Of a stretch of 64,000 nt of DNA, positions 19,569 through 34,500 are shown piece by piece. Under the pieces are notes generated by a model that was not told the origin of the DNA, did no database searches, and saw only the letters and a list, made by a program, of their open reading frames with translations. How positions within the stretch are numbered: position 1 is the stretch's first letter; every line of letters starts with the position of its first letter. Location of the stretch: the NCBI RefSeq assembly GCF_032118995.1, contig NC_092648.1, positions 883,001 through 947,000 on the forward strand, read 5' to 3'. The position numbers and the translations under genes were made by a program. Origin of the DNA: Asterias amurensis (lineage: Eukaryota; Echinodermata; Asteroidea; Forcipulatida; Asteriidae).

Positions 19569-22500
19569 ATGGCTTCGGATAACGTTGTTATAAAGCAGGA
19601 AGTGGCAGATGCCATGAATCTGGAAGAGCGGTAAGTATTCAGTTCAGGATTCATCATCACTTTTCATTTTCCACCCTTCATCAACTTTCAATCATCATAA
19701 ATAGGCCAATTAATTAGTTAAAGTAATGGGGTAAATGGACAAGCTCCAACATTAACACCAACACTTGAACAGGATTTGTCACCGGTTATCGCTACCACGT
19801 ATTATTATTGTGGAGAGTAAATTTACTTTTTTCTTCAAAATCCAAATAAAATAATTAAACAAAAGCCTACAGGCTACATTACATGTATGAACTAATTTTG
19901 TTGGCATGATGATCGATGATGTTGGTAGTTTAGTTATTATTCATTGTTAATAAAAGGTGTGCAAGCATGATGAGGCGATATTCTTTGCTCACTGTGACAC
20001 CAGTACAGTAGGCAGCAGAAGCCAAGACATTGGCCCAATATTGGCAATGATTGGCGCATCTCCTCTGCCGGGAGTATTTTGGGTGCTGAAATTGAGAAAT
20101 TACTAACCAGTGTTAGTGTTAAAAAAGTATTGCAGAAGAAAATCCTTTTCAAATTGCCTGAAAAATTTCCTAAATGGATCTCAAAATGCGTCACTGGTGT
20201 CGTGCGGGTGCGAATAGAGTTCAATAAGGTGTTTTATGTCACAGCTACAGCAGCTAAGCAGCAAGCGAGCTTCATTAGGCGGGTACTACACATGCACACT
20301 TTGACTAGAATCTGACAAAGTTTGCATGCACCCTCTCACTCTCAGGTGCTACACGCTTATTAATTTTATACAAAAGAGCTAATGCGTAAATAGACCTATA
20401 TAAAGTCAATTCTCTCTCTTGTTCATTTTTCTCGACAGGATTCTCGATATGTGTAAAGAAGAAGCTAAGGGTGTACCAGATGCTTTCATTAAGGACCAGT
20501 TGCCTCATATTGACGCTCAACAGAGAGTTAAAGCCATCAACAGATTACTCTCACTGGTAAGTAAGCATCGTCAGTCTCTGCTTAATAACCCCTTGTCACA
20601 AGCCCATAACAGTCCCCTCACTGAGGTGATAGAAGAGCTATCCATGGCTGAGAGTCCTGCATAGTGTGACATGTATGCAGGTTACAATTGTGTGACAACA
20701 TTGTCGGCCAATAGACCGATCCACCAAGCTATGCCCCATTGCGTAATGACCAGTCACAACGCAACGATGGTCCGACAAATGAGGTCAGAAATGTGTGCGC
20801 GTATCTTGGTGCACGCGGCAGAGGTGTGCAGAAAGACTTTGGAGAGCCCCACGTGTTCTTGCTCACACGTGCTTCATGGGCAGAGCCTAATGGATCGGTC
20901 TATTGCAAGCGGTCTATTGAAACAGTCTGAGTGTTGGTAGCCAAGTAAACTTGATGCCAAGTCGTTAAATTGCAGTGGCGTTAGCGTAATGGCTCTCACA
21001 TGACTTAACTCTCCAAAGACTACTGCTCCTGTGACACTTCTGCTCTCATGATGACAGCAGTAGTTTGGAGCCAGCAGTCTTGTGCAATAGCAGTAAAGTC
21101 AAGTGAGAGCCGAAAGTCAAACACAGTTAACGCCTTGTTCACAAGTCTAAAAATTACTTTCTTGAAGAGGAAACAATTACAGTGAATGGTTTTTGACTTT
21201 ATCTTCAAATAAAAGAAGTCTGCAGTTTTTTCATCCAATTCAAAAACTCGCTCTAAAAGATTAAAGACTCATGGATTTATTTAAAGTCAGAACAATAAAA
21301 ACTAAAATTATTCAGGCATGCCAATGAGTTATTTTCCCTGAAACTTGATGAAAAATGGATTTCTATGTCTTAATGCATTGAACTCATTATTTGGTATGAG
21401 TTAGGAATCATTTTAACATGTAGTGATTGCTTTGTGTCTTACCAGGGGCAGATAGATCTTGTGAAGCATGGATCTGAATTGTTGTATCGTCTGAAAGATC
21501 CATCCTCTATTAGGTGAGTAAATAAACATGGGATGGAGGTTGTAACATATTTTGTTTGCACTAACACAATGTGTGTACTTGCTGGGTAGATTATGTTCTT
21601 TTTAGAATTTGTCTTGCTATAATCTACATAGCAAGACAAGTTCTCACAGAAGAGAAGTTCTCACAGGTGTATGACTACTGACTGGCATCCTTTGAACAAC
21701 AATATTAACAATAGGGCGACCGTCAACATTAGGGCTCTAATACTTAGCCCAGGCGGTAGAGTGCTGGCACGTTAATTAGGCGGTCTCAGGTTCAAGTCCT
21801 GTTCTGTCTAGTCAATTTTTTCTTGGTCAACACAAAACTAACATTATGTTGTTAAGACAACTATTGATTAAAAGTGCAGTTACTTTTGAAGGCATCTTAT
21901 CTCATAACATAATTGTCTTGTATCTTTGTAGTAAAGTGAAAGGAGTTGACAACCAAGAGAGACTGATATATCAGATCATTGAGGATGCAGGAAATAAAGG
22001 CATCTGGATCAGAGATATTCGTCTACGAAGCAATCTCCTTCTTACACAACTCAATAAGATCTTGAAGACGTTGGAAAGTCGCAGTCTTATTAAGGCTGTT
22101 AAATCTGTTGGGGTAAGTTTGTATTTTTCAATTCATTTTATTTCATTTGATCTGGTTGTTAATCAAGTTATTAAGTCAAGGACTCTCAGAAAAGTGAACT
22201 TATCACTAAACTAGCCAGGAACCCCATGGAGAGAAGACAAGGAAGGAAGTGTCAGTTTAAGATGATTGAGGAAAACCTTAGAGAATTATTCTGGGGAAAA
22301 CTTACGCAGTCAGGTAGGGACTGAAAACTCAAGTGTCCTCAGCGTGTTTCAAACCAGGGTCCAAGAGATGGAAGGCAAGGCAAGATACCACTAGGCCAAC
22401 CTGACCGCCCAATTTTATTAGATGAATTTAATTATCATTTATTGGGTTTTTCAGTCAATAAAAGGTAGAAATAATCAGAAATGCTTGTATGCCGCTGCAT

Positions 22501-25500
22501 ACAAATGTAGTAATAATGTTAAAACACTTATTGTATCAGTATTGAAAAAAATGAATTCTGGGTCTGATTTTCTGACATAAATGAACCCTAAATATTTGTA
22601 ACATTTCTCATCATCTGTTTATTTTCAGGCCTCAAAGCGTAAAGTTTATATGCTTTTCAATTTGGAGCCAGACCGATCGGTTACCGGTGGAGCCTGGTAT
22701 AGTGATCAAGACTTCGAGTCGGAGTTTGTGGAAGTTCTCAACCAGCAGTGTTATAAATTCTTACAACAGAAAGTAAGTTTATTGATAATCCGTAGAAACA
22801 ACACTCAAATCAAAATCTTGATACTTTGTTTTTGTAAGGTATAGGTAGTTTTTTTTAAGGTCACCTGTATGAGGGAAACTTCAATTTGAAATTAAACATT
22901 TCGAGGGGCATGGAGACTATAGACCGATCTATTAAGCTCCGCCCCATTGCGTATGACCAATCACAACCCATTGCACAACCAAAAGTCTGACACTATAAAA
23001 GTCCGACATGCGTGCGCGTATGCTTGTCGCGCGCGGCAGAGTTGTGCACAATGGCATTGGAGAGGCTCACGTGTTCTTGCTCACACGTGCGTCGTGGGCG
23101 GAGCCTAAAGGATCGGTGTATTGCCTCTGCTGCCTCTATGAAGTATCAGGCCTGCATAAAATAAAATTGTTGTAAACATGATATTTTCTGATAAATAAAG
23201 TGTTTGTTGTGAAATTTTGTTGATCTTTTTTGAGTGATGGCATTTCATGATGTCGGACCTGAAACTTCATATTTATGAGGGCAAGGCCATTTTCATTTTG
23301 CATATTGGAAAATCTAAAGGTCTATGAGAAACTTTTGAAGGGGCACCAACACCAATGCCAAGTCCAGGGCATCAGAGGCTGTGGTCTCCGTGTAATCCTA
23401 GACATGTGATGTTTCTCAAGAGTAAGTGGCCAATTTTACTCTGCCTTCTTTCAACAACTCTGAGTTGTATTTATTTCTGACTATTCCAGGCGGACCTAGC
23501 CTCGGAATCCAATCTGGATCCGATCTTAAGAAGGAATCAATGTTACGGATCTTCAGATGATGTCTGGAAGTTTATCCGTGAACTTGGGATTAGTAAGGTA
23601 AGAGCTTGTTGCTTCTTGTTAGTAAAGATACTTCGATTGAAAATTATTGGCTTCACAACCAGAATTTATCAATTTTTCTTTTGTCACCTTCATGGTATTG
23701 TTCTCTTTGTGTAAACTCAAAGCTCTATGCCTGTATCACAATATGATGATTTCTTATTGAAAAGCTAAGAAAACAAGGTTGAATGCTATATAGAGAGGAC
23801 CCTTCCATGATAATATTAAACAGTTCTATTGTGGGTGAATGTGAATACCGCCCTCTGTTGGTGACTGTTAGTCTGAGAGTGTTGTCCAGAATCAAAATCC
23901 AATATTATAGGTCATCAGAAGGTGACTGCTTGAAAAGTTGTTGTCCCATTATTCTGCTTGCTGTAGTTGTCAATTGATTTGTTTGCTTGCACAGACAATG
24001 GGCTTAGTCACCCCCCCCCCTGCCCCCAATTGTACAGCTGGCTGCATAAGGGGGCATTCATTAAAAGTATCAATAGGATATTTATAAGTGGTTCAGAAAA
24101 GTTGAGACTTTGTTTATTTAGCTGTTTCAACATAATAGTTGGAACAGCAATTGTTTACATAGAAATCTTTTTTTTGTTTTTCTTATTATTTGTACCGTCC
24201 GTTCAAAAACCCATTTGATTTGTACATACATTTGTGACCTCCTAAAATTCTATGGTCCTACTTAGCTAGTATAAAAGAGTCAGATCCTATCATATCACAG
24301 CTTAGGTGATGATTTATTTGATTTGTGTCACGCCAAGAAATATTTTTTCGAAATAAGATGTGTTTCTTATTTCAAGAATACCATTTTTAGCAGTGCTAAC
24401 TTCAGAACTAGTTAGTCTACTTGGTTATAATGACATAAATGATTAGTCACGTTGCTTGCACAGTGTATTTTGGTATTATTAAAAAGTAGTACAATGAGGC
24501 AGTCAATTTGTCTTAATGTTGTATTTTGGCAACATTAAAACTTAACATTTAAGTCGTTGATCAAATTGTCTTTACGTTCGTTGTATTCAAGTTGTGACAG
24601 CTACGTTGTCTCAACGTTTTTACTACACCACATTTTGTGACCATCACGGTGTAAACATTGTAGGCCCATAGCTTTGTTTTTACAATCACGTCGTGAATTT
24701 CTATATTTATACTTTCATTGCATCGTGCGTTAAAAAAATACATTATTGAAAATATTGTACTTTAGTTTGTATCAGTGAATTATTCATGTTTAGACCATCA
24801 AGTTGAATAGTTCAAACATCTGGTTGGGATGGTATGGGATTTGATAGTCATTTAACAACTATAATATCATTTTTGACATCACAAACAATGTTAGCTCTCA
24901 ATTTTATCTGTTATGGTTTTTCATAAACAAAAGGCCATACAAGGAGCAATGCCATCACGTGGTGATGAAGTAAGAAGGCTGGTCTTTGACAATTACCAAT
25001 AGTGTCCAGTGTCTTTAAAGATATTTTCAAAGTTTGAGATAATTTTTGCTTCAGCTCAGTTTTGTACCCGTACAAAGACCTACACTTCCGTTCCTATTGT
25101 AGGAAAAAGCAGGGCTCAAATTAAGTGGAAATAGCCACAAGACCGCAGGGCATGTAGCTTTACTGGACCAGAAAATGTGTTACAAGAGCAGAATCAATGA
25201 GAAAAACTTACCATACAGTATCACAATTAAGTTTTTTTCTTTGATCTTATGGGTCATTCTTTCAATACTCTTTCAAAGAAGTGAAATACATTTACCAGAC
25301 TCAAAAGTCAACATAAAATAAAAAAAGCGCAATACTTGAATTGTCTAGAATAAAACACACATGGAGTTACCTGGCGACTTTAAACAGGACATTGTTTGAA
25401 CTAGACCAAGGATATGAATTGCAAGTCATGAATTATATTGAAGGTTATGGACACAACTTCCTTTGTTGACATTATTCTATACTGAAATACCCATTCTAGT

Positions 25501-28500
25501 TTGTCAAACATCCAATGTGCGATATATTACCCTTTGCTTCCTTGTATTTGAAGTATGTTCGCAACGTGCACGTAGCCACACTCAAAAACTAACTTTGTTT
25601 ACTTTAGAAAGAACAGTTGAGTTCAATACAAGGAAATTAAAGTTGACAATATTAACTTGGAACGCCATTGAAAACCCACAGTCATAAAATCTATAATAAT
25701 AATTATTTAGACACCTGTTGGTAGATTTCTTAGAAAAAGAGTGCATCTGTGTTGACAGTTAAGAATATTTTAGTGAATAAATAGAAACATTCAGCTAGAC
25801 ATAATGCAGGATGTTGCTTCATTTCTGACATACACTCCCAACACACTGTTTAAAGGTAGGGCCATAGATAGGTTTTTTTTGGGTCAATATAATGCTGATT
25901 ATTGGCAAAACTATTAAGAAAGATACAATAAAAGTAACATGTGAAAGTGCCGGCTGAATACAGTACTAATAGTTGAGAATACAGCAAAAAAAATTCACTT
26001 TGTTTTTGTTACAAAAATGTCAAATCCATCCACCTTCAGCAATGTGACAGCGAGTACCAACCATTTCTCTGGCCAACGACACCAACCCTCAGAAAACTAA
26101 TCTCAGGTTAAAAGGTTTTATTTCTTTATTCTTCCATTTATGTTGTTTATCCTGTTATATTTTGTTTTGAATTGTTTATGGCACATCCATCACAAGCCGG
26201 ATGATGCCTCCTTGTGCATATGTGGAAATAAATGTTCTGTTGAATTTAATTGATTTTAATTAAATGGAGCATTTACAGATGAAATGCTTCAAAGGATTCT
26301 CACTACCATTACCATCTCTATATCAAGGAGGTTTTGGGATAGAAATTACTCAGTTGGTGGTGGGGGGGGGGGGGTGTTATTACTAAACTACACGGGTGTC
26401 ATTCCTAAAGTACGTGTCTGACACACCCTTAAAGACACTTGACACTATTGGTAATTGTCAAAGACTAGTCTTCACAGTTGGTGACTTGACACTATTGGTA
26501 ATTGTCAAAGACTAGTCTTCACAGTTGGTGTATTTCAACATATGCATAAAATAACAAACCTGTACAAATTTGAGCTCCATCGGTCGTCGAAGTTGCAAGA
26601 TAATAATGAAAGAAAAAAACACCCTAGCACACGAAGTTGTGCGCTTTCAGATGCTTGATTTCGAGACCTCAAATTCTAAATCTGAGGTCTCGAAATCAAA
26701 TTCATGGAAAATTACTTCTTTCTCGAAAACTGCATTACTTCTGATTACTCGTTACCAAGAAAGGTTTAATGCTAATAATTATTTTGAGTAATTACCAATA
26801 GTGTCCACTGCCTTTAATGTTCACTGTCCATTTTGTGTAATGTACTGGGTATAAAATTCTCCATTTGGTTTTATAATGACAGTTACCACAATTGAAACCT
26901 CGCCAAAAGAAATGACCAATTTGTTCAGGGTTAATACAAGTACATGTATGACTACTCTTAATGTTCAGAAATCGTTGAGTAATGCCTTGCAGTATAAAAT
27001 ACTCCACATGGTGGTAGTATAAAGACAGATACCACAGATCAAACTTGTCATGTCATTAAATCCCAGACAAACATGGAGTATCTTGACCTTTCTTACCTTG
27101 ACATTGTAACCCACATACCACCTGCTCTAAACTATTGACCTTAGACTGACCCCCATCTTACCCCCAGCTAGGCCCCAAGGACACCCTTTGACTCATATAG
27201 ACTTCCTCTATAACAGCTCTGTCATGATCAGGGTAATTTGGAACAATGGGGGTCAGGTGGGCCAACTCTGGAGGGTCTGAACTTGTCACCCAAATCAAAT
27301 TGAACAACATCTCATACTCTAGGTATTTGTCATTGTCTGGTTTCATTATTCATTTCTACAGCCAGGTCTCCTGTCATTCTTCATTTAGTTTGTCTGTCCT
27401 GTAATTTTGCATCTGCAAATTCTGGAAATTTGATTTGAAATTTGACAGTTTTGTTTTATTTTGCTACATTTATATTTGCAGTATCATATAATTGAAGTGT
27501 CATATCAGAATCTACAATATTATTTTAACTTAGAAAATGAATGAATTACTTTGGAGACAACTCTTGGTCATTTCACCCAATCTACAAGGACAGCCCCAAA
27601 TTATGCAAAGCAAATTTTTTAATGAAATCTATACAAATTGCACTACTACTGACATTAGTCCTGAGCCGCATATTTATTTTTAGCTTCTCAATTTGGGTAC
27701 AAATATATAAGAAATTTATAACCTACATGACATTTTCCTGCTCTAGACTTACTTGTCTCTGAATGAACATTGTAAGATTGATCTTAGAGTTTGTTAACCT
27801 CCCTGCTGATCATTAAATCAATGTCTCAGACTGTGTCATGAATATTCATAAGCAGCTACTTTCAAGTTGCCCTGGACTTGTCTCTGAACGAAGATTGTTT
27901 GTGAGATTGATCTTTAGATCTATTCACACGACAGCAGTTTAACAATGGACCCTTGCTTTTAAAATTTTAGCATGGTTTTAGAATGTAGTAGTTGTTTGAG
28001 TACAAGTTTTTACAAGAAACCTTGGACAGCACATAAATTGTCGTCCTCTCGCACGAGTTACATTTTGTAAAACTGTATAACCATGCAAAAATTTAGCAAG
28101 GGACCCTAACTAAATGGCTCTCGTGTGAAAGGGACTTTAGAGTTTGTTATCCTACCAGCTGCTCATTATCTCAATGTCTCAGACTTCATCTTGAATATTC
28201 ATAAGCAGCTACTCTCAAGCTGTGATAAGAATCCACAGCTCAAAATAGTCTGGTTCTGGGGTTATCGTACATGCATGTATTATCAAATACCTCACCATAT
28301 TAAGCTCATACAATTAATTCCTGCGCCTGGCATACCAATCCTTTTATGGTGTATGTTTGATGGTCAAGGAAACCGATGTGTAAGACAACTACATGTACTT
28401 CTACTTGTACGTAATAAATTCTATATTATATTCACATTACTCTGTAATATATGACATATTGCCAATTAATGCTTTGATTTAAATGTCAAATAGTTTGCCT

Positions 28501-31500
28501 TGAGGCCATGCCTTGGTGTGGTATATCTGACGAGTTGCCATGTCAACCAAAGAAGCTTGAGAGTGATACTTGGCTTTCTTAAGCCCGGTTCATACTTCCT
28601 GTAATGCAAATGCGAAGCAAATGTTGACGTCACAAATTCGCAACGAATAATTCGCAGCAGTTCAACTCTGCTCTACTCACTTGCGAATATTAGCATGAAG
28701 TATGAACCAGGCTTTAATAGAAGATGATCTTGCATAAATAATCTATGTGAATTGCATTTCCTTATCTGTTTTATTGTTCACATCCAAAACAATTTCAAAT
28801 CTGTAGTTTTTATGAACTAGAAATTGGAAGAAAGATTCCTAAGTTATTTTCCAGAACTTGGTAGCATTCAGGAAAGTTTTTAACACATTTTCATTTTTTC
28901 TTCTTGGTGAATACAGCAATTAAAATAAAATAAAATTCTGTCTTTTCTGTTGTTCCAATTAAGTTGTTTAAGCAACCCCTCTCATATCATAATCAGTCAT
29001 CCGTTTTAATGGTTTATTTATAGTTGTAGTTAAAAATACCATGCAGCCATAAAGAGTAAAATTATATCTTTGCTGTGGAAAGTGGCACATGTACATGATG
29101 CGTACAGACTGCTTTCTCATCCCGGCCGGACTGTCATTTCAACGGGATTGAAATATTGATTGATACGCCCTAAGTACATTGCTTTATGTTCAGAACCCTG
29201 AAATAAACATTGACAAAAAATGACATGCAGAATCAATGTAACTGTAAAGCCTTAAAGGTAGGGTCATAGATTGGTAAATACTCAAACAATAAATGAACGT
29301 AAAATTTTACTGGGTTAAAAGGAAACTGCATCTGTTGGTATGAACTATTTTGAGGAAGGATTCCTTTCAAAGTGATATTGGTTTGGATAATTTGTTAACC
29401 AATCTGAGAAACAATTCACAGGCCTGATACTTCAAAGAGGTATTGAAGGCAGTTGCCTCCATGCCCCCTGGTCAATGCCTTGGTGCCCTTGAAATGTACA
29501 ATTTCCTCATAGGGTGCCCTTTACCAAGGAGGAAGTGCCTTGGTTCTCTTGCCCTTTCAAAAACGAAACCTACAGGCCTGGGTTAATGCTGGAATCATTT
29601 CCGAGATTTCTGAGTGTCTGTTTGAGAATGCTTTGGCTAGATGTGGTTGGTCACCTCGCATAACATGGATGGAAAATATCATGACAGTTTTGGTTTTGTT
29701 TTCACATCAAGTAGACACTGTATCCAGTTGAAATGTTTACATGTGGATCTGTCTTTATAAAGTTGCCTACAAATCAGCATTACTATGACAAAAAACGATC
29801 TAAAGGCACTGTAGTGTGTGTTTTGACTGGAATACTCCTATGGTCTGTACATTAAGCACAGACCAGCTGTTTGCCCTTAGCACCATGCATGCTAGACTTG
29901 GCTACCCTAGTCAATTGCCTCCTGTACTCGCATCACTTATGCCTAGAGCACCTTGAATGTCAGAAATCTCACTGACTCCATTCGTTGCATCTCTACATCA
30001 GTTTGCCCACACTGCACATTGAATGCCAGCTGATCCCACATCCATCAGTGTAGAGTTTTTGTCATTTCCATCTTCTTTGTTGAGGCAGAAATGAATGGAT
30101 ATATGTCCTGGGGGTAAATTGCTTGCCTTTTATTAAATTTAAAGGCAAAGTATACCTTGGGTTTTGGGGACCGTTCCATTGTTTTAATCTTAATGTAAAT
30201 GTACCCAATCAGGCTTGTATGCTTCATTTTCGAAAGGGCAAGAGCACCAATCCATTTCCTACTTGGTAAAGGGCACCCTGTGAGGAAATTGTAAATGTCT
30301 AACATTTCAAGGGCACCAAGGCAATGACCAGGGGGCATGGAGGCAATAACCTTCATTGCATCTGTGAAGTATCAGGCCTGCACACTAAAACTAATATCCC
30401 ATACATTTCATTTAAAAACGTGGTCGTGTTTTTGAGTAATTGTTGAAAATCCTGAGCGAATTTCCATGATGGAAGAATAAGCCCTAGGAGAAAACACAAT
30501 CTGAGAAGCTTTACCTACAGTAATGATTGTCAGATTTAAATTTCGGTGCATAACCACATTTCTTTGCAGTGAAATGTTTCTAAAAATGCTTGATACTATG
30601 CTGTAGACTGCCATTATTTTTAAGAGTGATTGCCAAACGTTTACCTTCCCTTTAATATCCAAACGTGTCTTCTACAGAGCCTTAGGAGTTTTCTTTCTCC
30701 CATCGTTCATAAATAATTATGCAAATTGCTGCTTTGTGCCTGACGTCCTCGTATCCAAAGAGCCTAGTCTTTTATTCCAGGCGTATTTTCATGTTTTTGT
30801 AAGGTCAAGTAACATGGATGGTTGTCGTCTAACACAGTCTAAGTTTAAATGAAATCATTGCATTCGTCAAATGTGTGATTTTAAGAGATTGAAACTTGTT
30901 CTTTGTAAAAATAACCCTAAAAACAACAATGATTTTTAAAGCACACAAACAATATGTTTCCTGAATTGAATGTTGATTCAAATTAGCCCCAGCTATTAAT
31001 AGATTCAAAGCACCAAGATGAAATAGAGTAAGAACAACTACAGTAAAATATTTTACTCTTTGTCATTAGGAGGAAAACAAATTTCAAAATGTGTCGTCGT
31101 GAAATTGTTCTAATTTTCCGGAAATGTGGTTACATAATGCAGAATGTTTTCCAAATACTAAGGAAGTTGGAAGTCTGTGGTAAAACACGGATCTTAACAT
31201 CAGTGTCAGGTAAAATGCAATCAATCTCAGCGGCTGACCCAATATTTGATATCCCAGGGTCTTAATTGAGTTTATGACATATAGCAATGAGATGGCAAAC
31301 AGTTTGGGCACAATGGACCCTTCCCATGAAATATGTTAATTACATTCACGCATGCGTACATACCCTGTTGATTGGCAAACGCCATAGAGTTGTGCACTGA
31401 GCAGACGCGCAATCGCGTCTGCGTCACGCAACCATTAGTCGTGTGCAAAACAGCGTGATGTTCCCTCATTTTGCCAACCAAAACGTTAGTGCGCACGCGC

Positions 31501-34500
31501 TATGTGCAATTTACATATTTCATGGGAAGGGTCTATTATGTTTTGTAGACTCATGAGCTTTAAACCTGAACTTGGCATCCAGGGTTCCTAAATCATAAGT
31601 GTTTGTCTAATACTGACTGGTACCTTTTAGCCCTTTGTGTTTGTCTGCCTTTGGAAGTATTCCAATCCCTGTTAAAACAAATGCACTGAAGGAGTAAATA
31701 ACACGTAGTTGTGCATTTTATAAGGACCTGGATACCATAGTAAAGTTTTACAGCTACGATGTGAGATTTAAACCATGTAATTAGGTGTTCGGCCACCAGC
31801 CGAACAACTATTGTTATTGTTCTGTTTTTTTTTTTTTTTTTTTTTTTTTTTCTGCGTGTTCTTCTCCTCGAACGTTCTCGCGCGATTTTCGCAAAAACTA
31901 AAGCTTGTATGAACCTGAAACTTACCATATATATTGATCTTAATGAGTAGACGAAACAGCAATATTTTTGGAATGATGACGTCATTGATGACGTCATTAC
32001 GTTCAAAAAAACGCTAAAAATTGGAGAGTTCATATCTTGAGAACTACAAATGCCACACACAAGATATTTGGTGCATATAAAAGGTCTTGTAATTAGCTAC
32101 AAAAGTCGTGCACAACGTGACCTCATGTGACTTTTACTTCCGGTTGAAACAGGAAGTTCAAAATTTCAAAAGTTCATATCTCAAGAACTATATATCATAT
32201 TTGCAAAATTTGAATATCAGTTTGAAGATCAGTTATCCTGCTCAAACTTTTGCACAAACATAATGCCAGTTGAATTTTGCCTTCTGGTCGTAAAAGCGCG
32301 CGTTTGTGTTGACCTCCATTCATTACGCGTAGAAACCAGATAGTATCGCCATTCATGTATGTGAATGCTACTATTGTATTGTGGGTGTGTGTGCGTGTAG
32401 TTCATGTAGGCCTACATTGTATCCATGCTCTACGACAAAACAGCACTGCGTGGCTGTGGGCATTACGGGTTGTGTATACACATGCAGACTCCGTTGAAGG
32501 CGCGCGTAATTCAAATTCCACTACGCTGGGATTCGCCTCATCTTTCTTCGTGCGATTTTGAACAAAATGTTAAACTACTACGAACTTGTTGAACAAAACT
32601 AACGCTTGTATGAACTTGAAACTTACCATGAACATAAACCTTAGTGTGCAGACGAAACCAAAACTTTTTTTGGAATGATGACATCATCGATGACGTCATT
32701 AAGTTAAATAAACGGTAAATAATTGAAAAATTCATATCTTGAGAACCACAAACGCTACGTACAAGATTCTTTCACTACATGAAACCTCTTGTAATGTTCT
32801 ACAAATGTTGTACACAACGTGACCTCATTTGACCATTCACCCGAACACCCTGAGTTTGTACACAAACTCTCAATTTCTAGTTTTTCATGCAATGTTTATT
32901 TTTCGATGCTACCTTCATCCATGCTCCATCCATCTATAAAAACATTAATGGCCTCGCTTTAATTGTAGTTCCATTTAGCTTTATTAATTTCCATTTATCA
33001 TTTCTTCTTTGGAGATTGTGTAGTAGATTTATAATATCATTTGATACATGCATAATGCGAGTGAAAACAAGCCACCAAGGCCATGTCTTCATTATGCATT
33101 GCTGGAAGCATATTGGAGGTGTGTTTTCATGTCTGGTTAGATACAGGGAAACACTACAGTCTTTTTTTTGCCTGAGATGTGAAATACAACACTGGTGGGT
33201 TTGTGCTAATAATTAATGCTAGACTTCCTTTGATATTGAGATCTGTAGAGACAAGGAAGATGCACACTTCCTAAGGCTAAAGGGCCTTTGTTAAAATGTC
33301 TGCAGGCCAACAAATTTACCGTTTCAAGAAAGAAAAATCTTTTTAGAATGTTAACATCATACAAAAGTTATCTAAAACAAGACTTGATTGAAAAAATAAA
33401 AATGTGAAGTTGTTCCAATCAAGGCAGAACCTGGGTGGTCGGGTTGGCGTAGTGGTATCTTGCCTTGCCTTCCAGCTCTGGGACCCCGGTTCAAATCCCA
33501 CCAGGGCAACGTATGTGGATAAGGTTTTCAGTCCCTGTCTGACTGCGTGGGTTTTCCCTGCAATAATTCTCAGGGTTTCCGTTGAACAGCTAAAACTGAA
33601 ACTTCCTTCCTTGTCTTCTCTCCACTGGGTTCTTGTCTTGTACAAAGATTAAATTCGCTTGTCTGGTGGTCCTGGGCCACACAACCAGAATTACTATTAT
33701 AAATTCAAAATAAAAAAGAGACCCATGCCTCGTTTGTACTAACACAAACTAAAACAAATCAAAACATCTCTTCTAATTTTTTTTTTCAAAATTGATCACA
33801 AACCTTCATCTGATAGTTCTTTTTTAGGAATGTTAGCAATTCCTTTTCCTGGCAACTTCCCTTACTGAAACCACTAGGGGGATGTTGGAAATTTACTCTC
33901 AATTAGTTGATACATTTCCGTGCTATCATTTTCCAGTTTTATATTTACACTAGATGTATCAGACAATGCTATAGGGTTCCAGTCTGGTCAGCCTATTGAT
34001 TTGACAAAGCTACACTGTAGAACTGCACGCATCGTAATATGCCAACACTTGAAGCATAGAAAACATTAGTAGAAAAATCAATGATGCATCCTGAATACTG
34101 AGTCAGCTGCCCTTTCTACAGGACGCATGACTGACTGAGTGGGGCCACATCGAACACAAATTCTAAAGACAGAATATTTAACCTGCTTGGAATGTGCTAA
34201 TTTGTTGTTCAAACTAAAAGCGAGCTCATATGCCAATATTAATGACAATACCAGAGTGTAGTGTACATGTATTTCTACCAATGAGGTACATGTAACTAAG
34301 GCACTTTAACAAAGAGAAACATTTAAGACAGGACCAAAAGCTTTCATCCAATCTGATGGATGATGCAATAATGGTTAAGTTCTTGCTTTAGGAGACATGT
34401 GTCAAGACAGGACTCGAACCCACACTCTGCTGATCATAAAGTCAAGTGAACTTGAGCACCGCTAAGCCATGACCACCCACAATAGTTGAACCCAATAGTT

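Noticed and set aside
20305-20664. Separate small genes overlapping POLR3F exon 2
   Set aside because: The open frames are simply the exon read into its flanking introns, or its opposite strand.
31593-32060. 155-residue open frame on the minus strand
   Set aside because: It crosses the 24-bp T run (giving a run of lysines) inside a transposable element, and has no family resemblance.
33431-33510. Functional tRNA gene
   Set aside because: A and B boxes are present but the acceptor stem does not pair and an unrelated body follows; it is a SINE.
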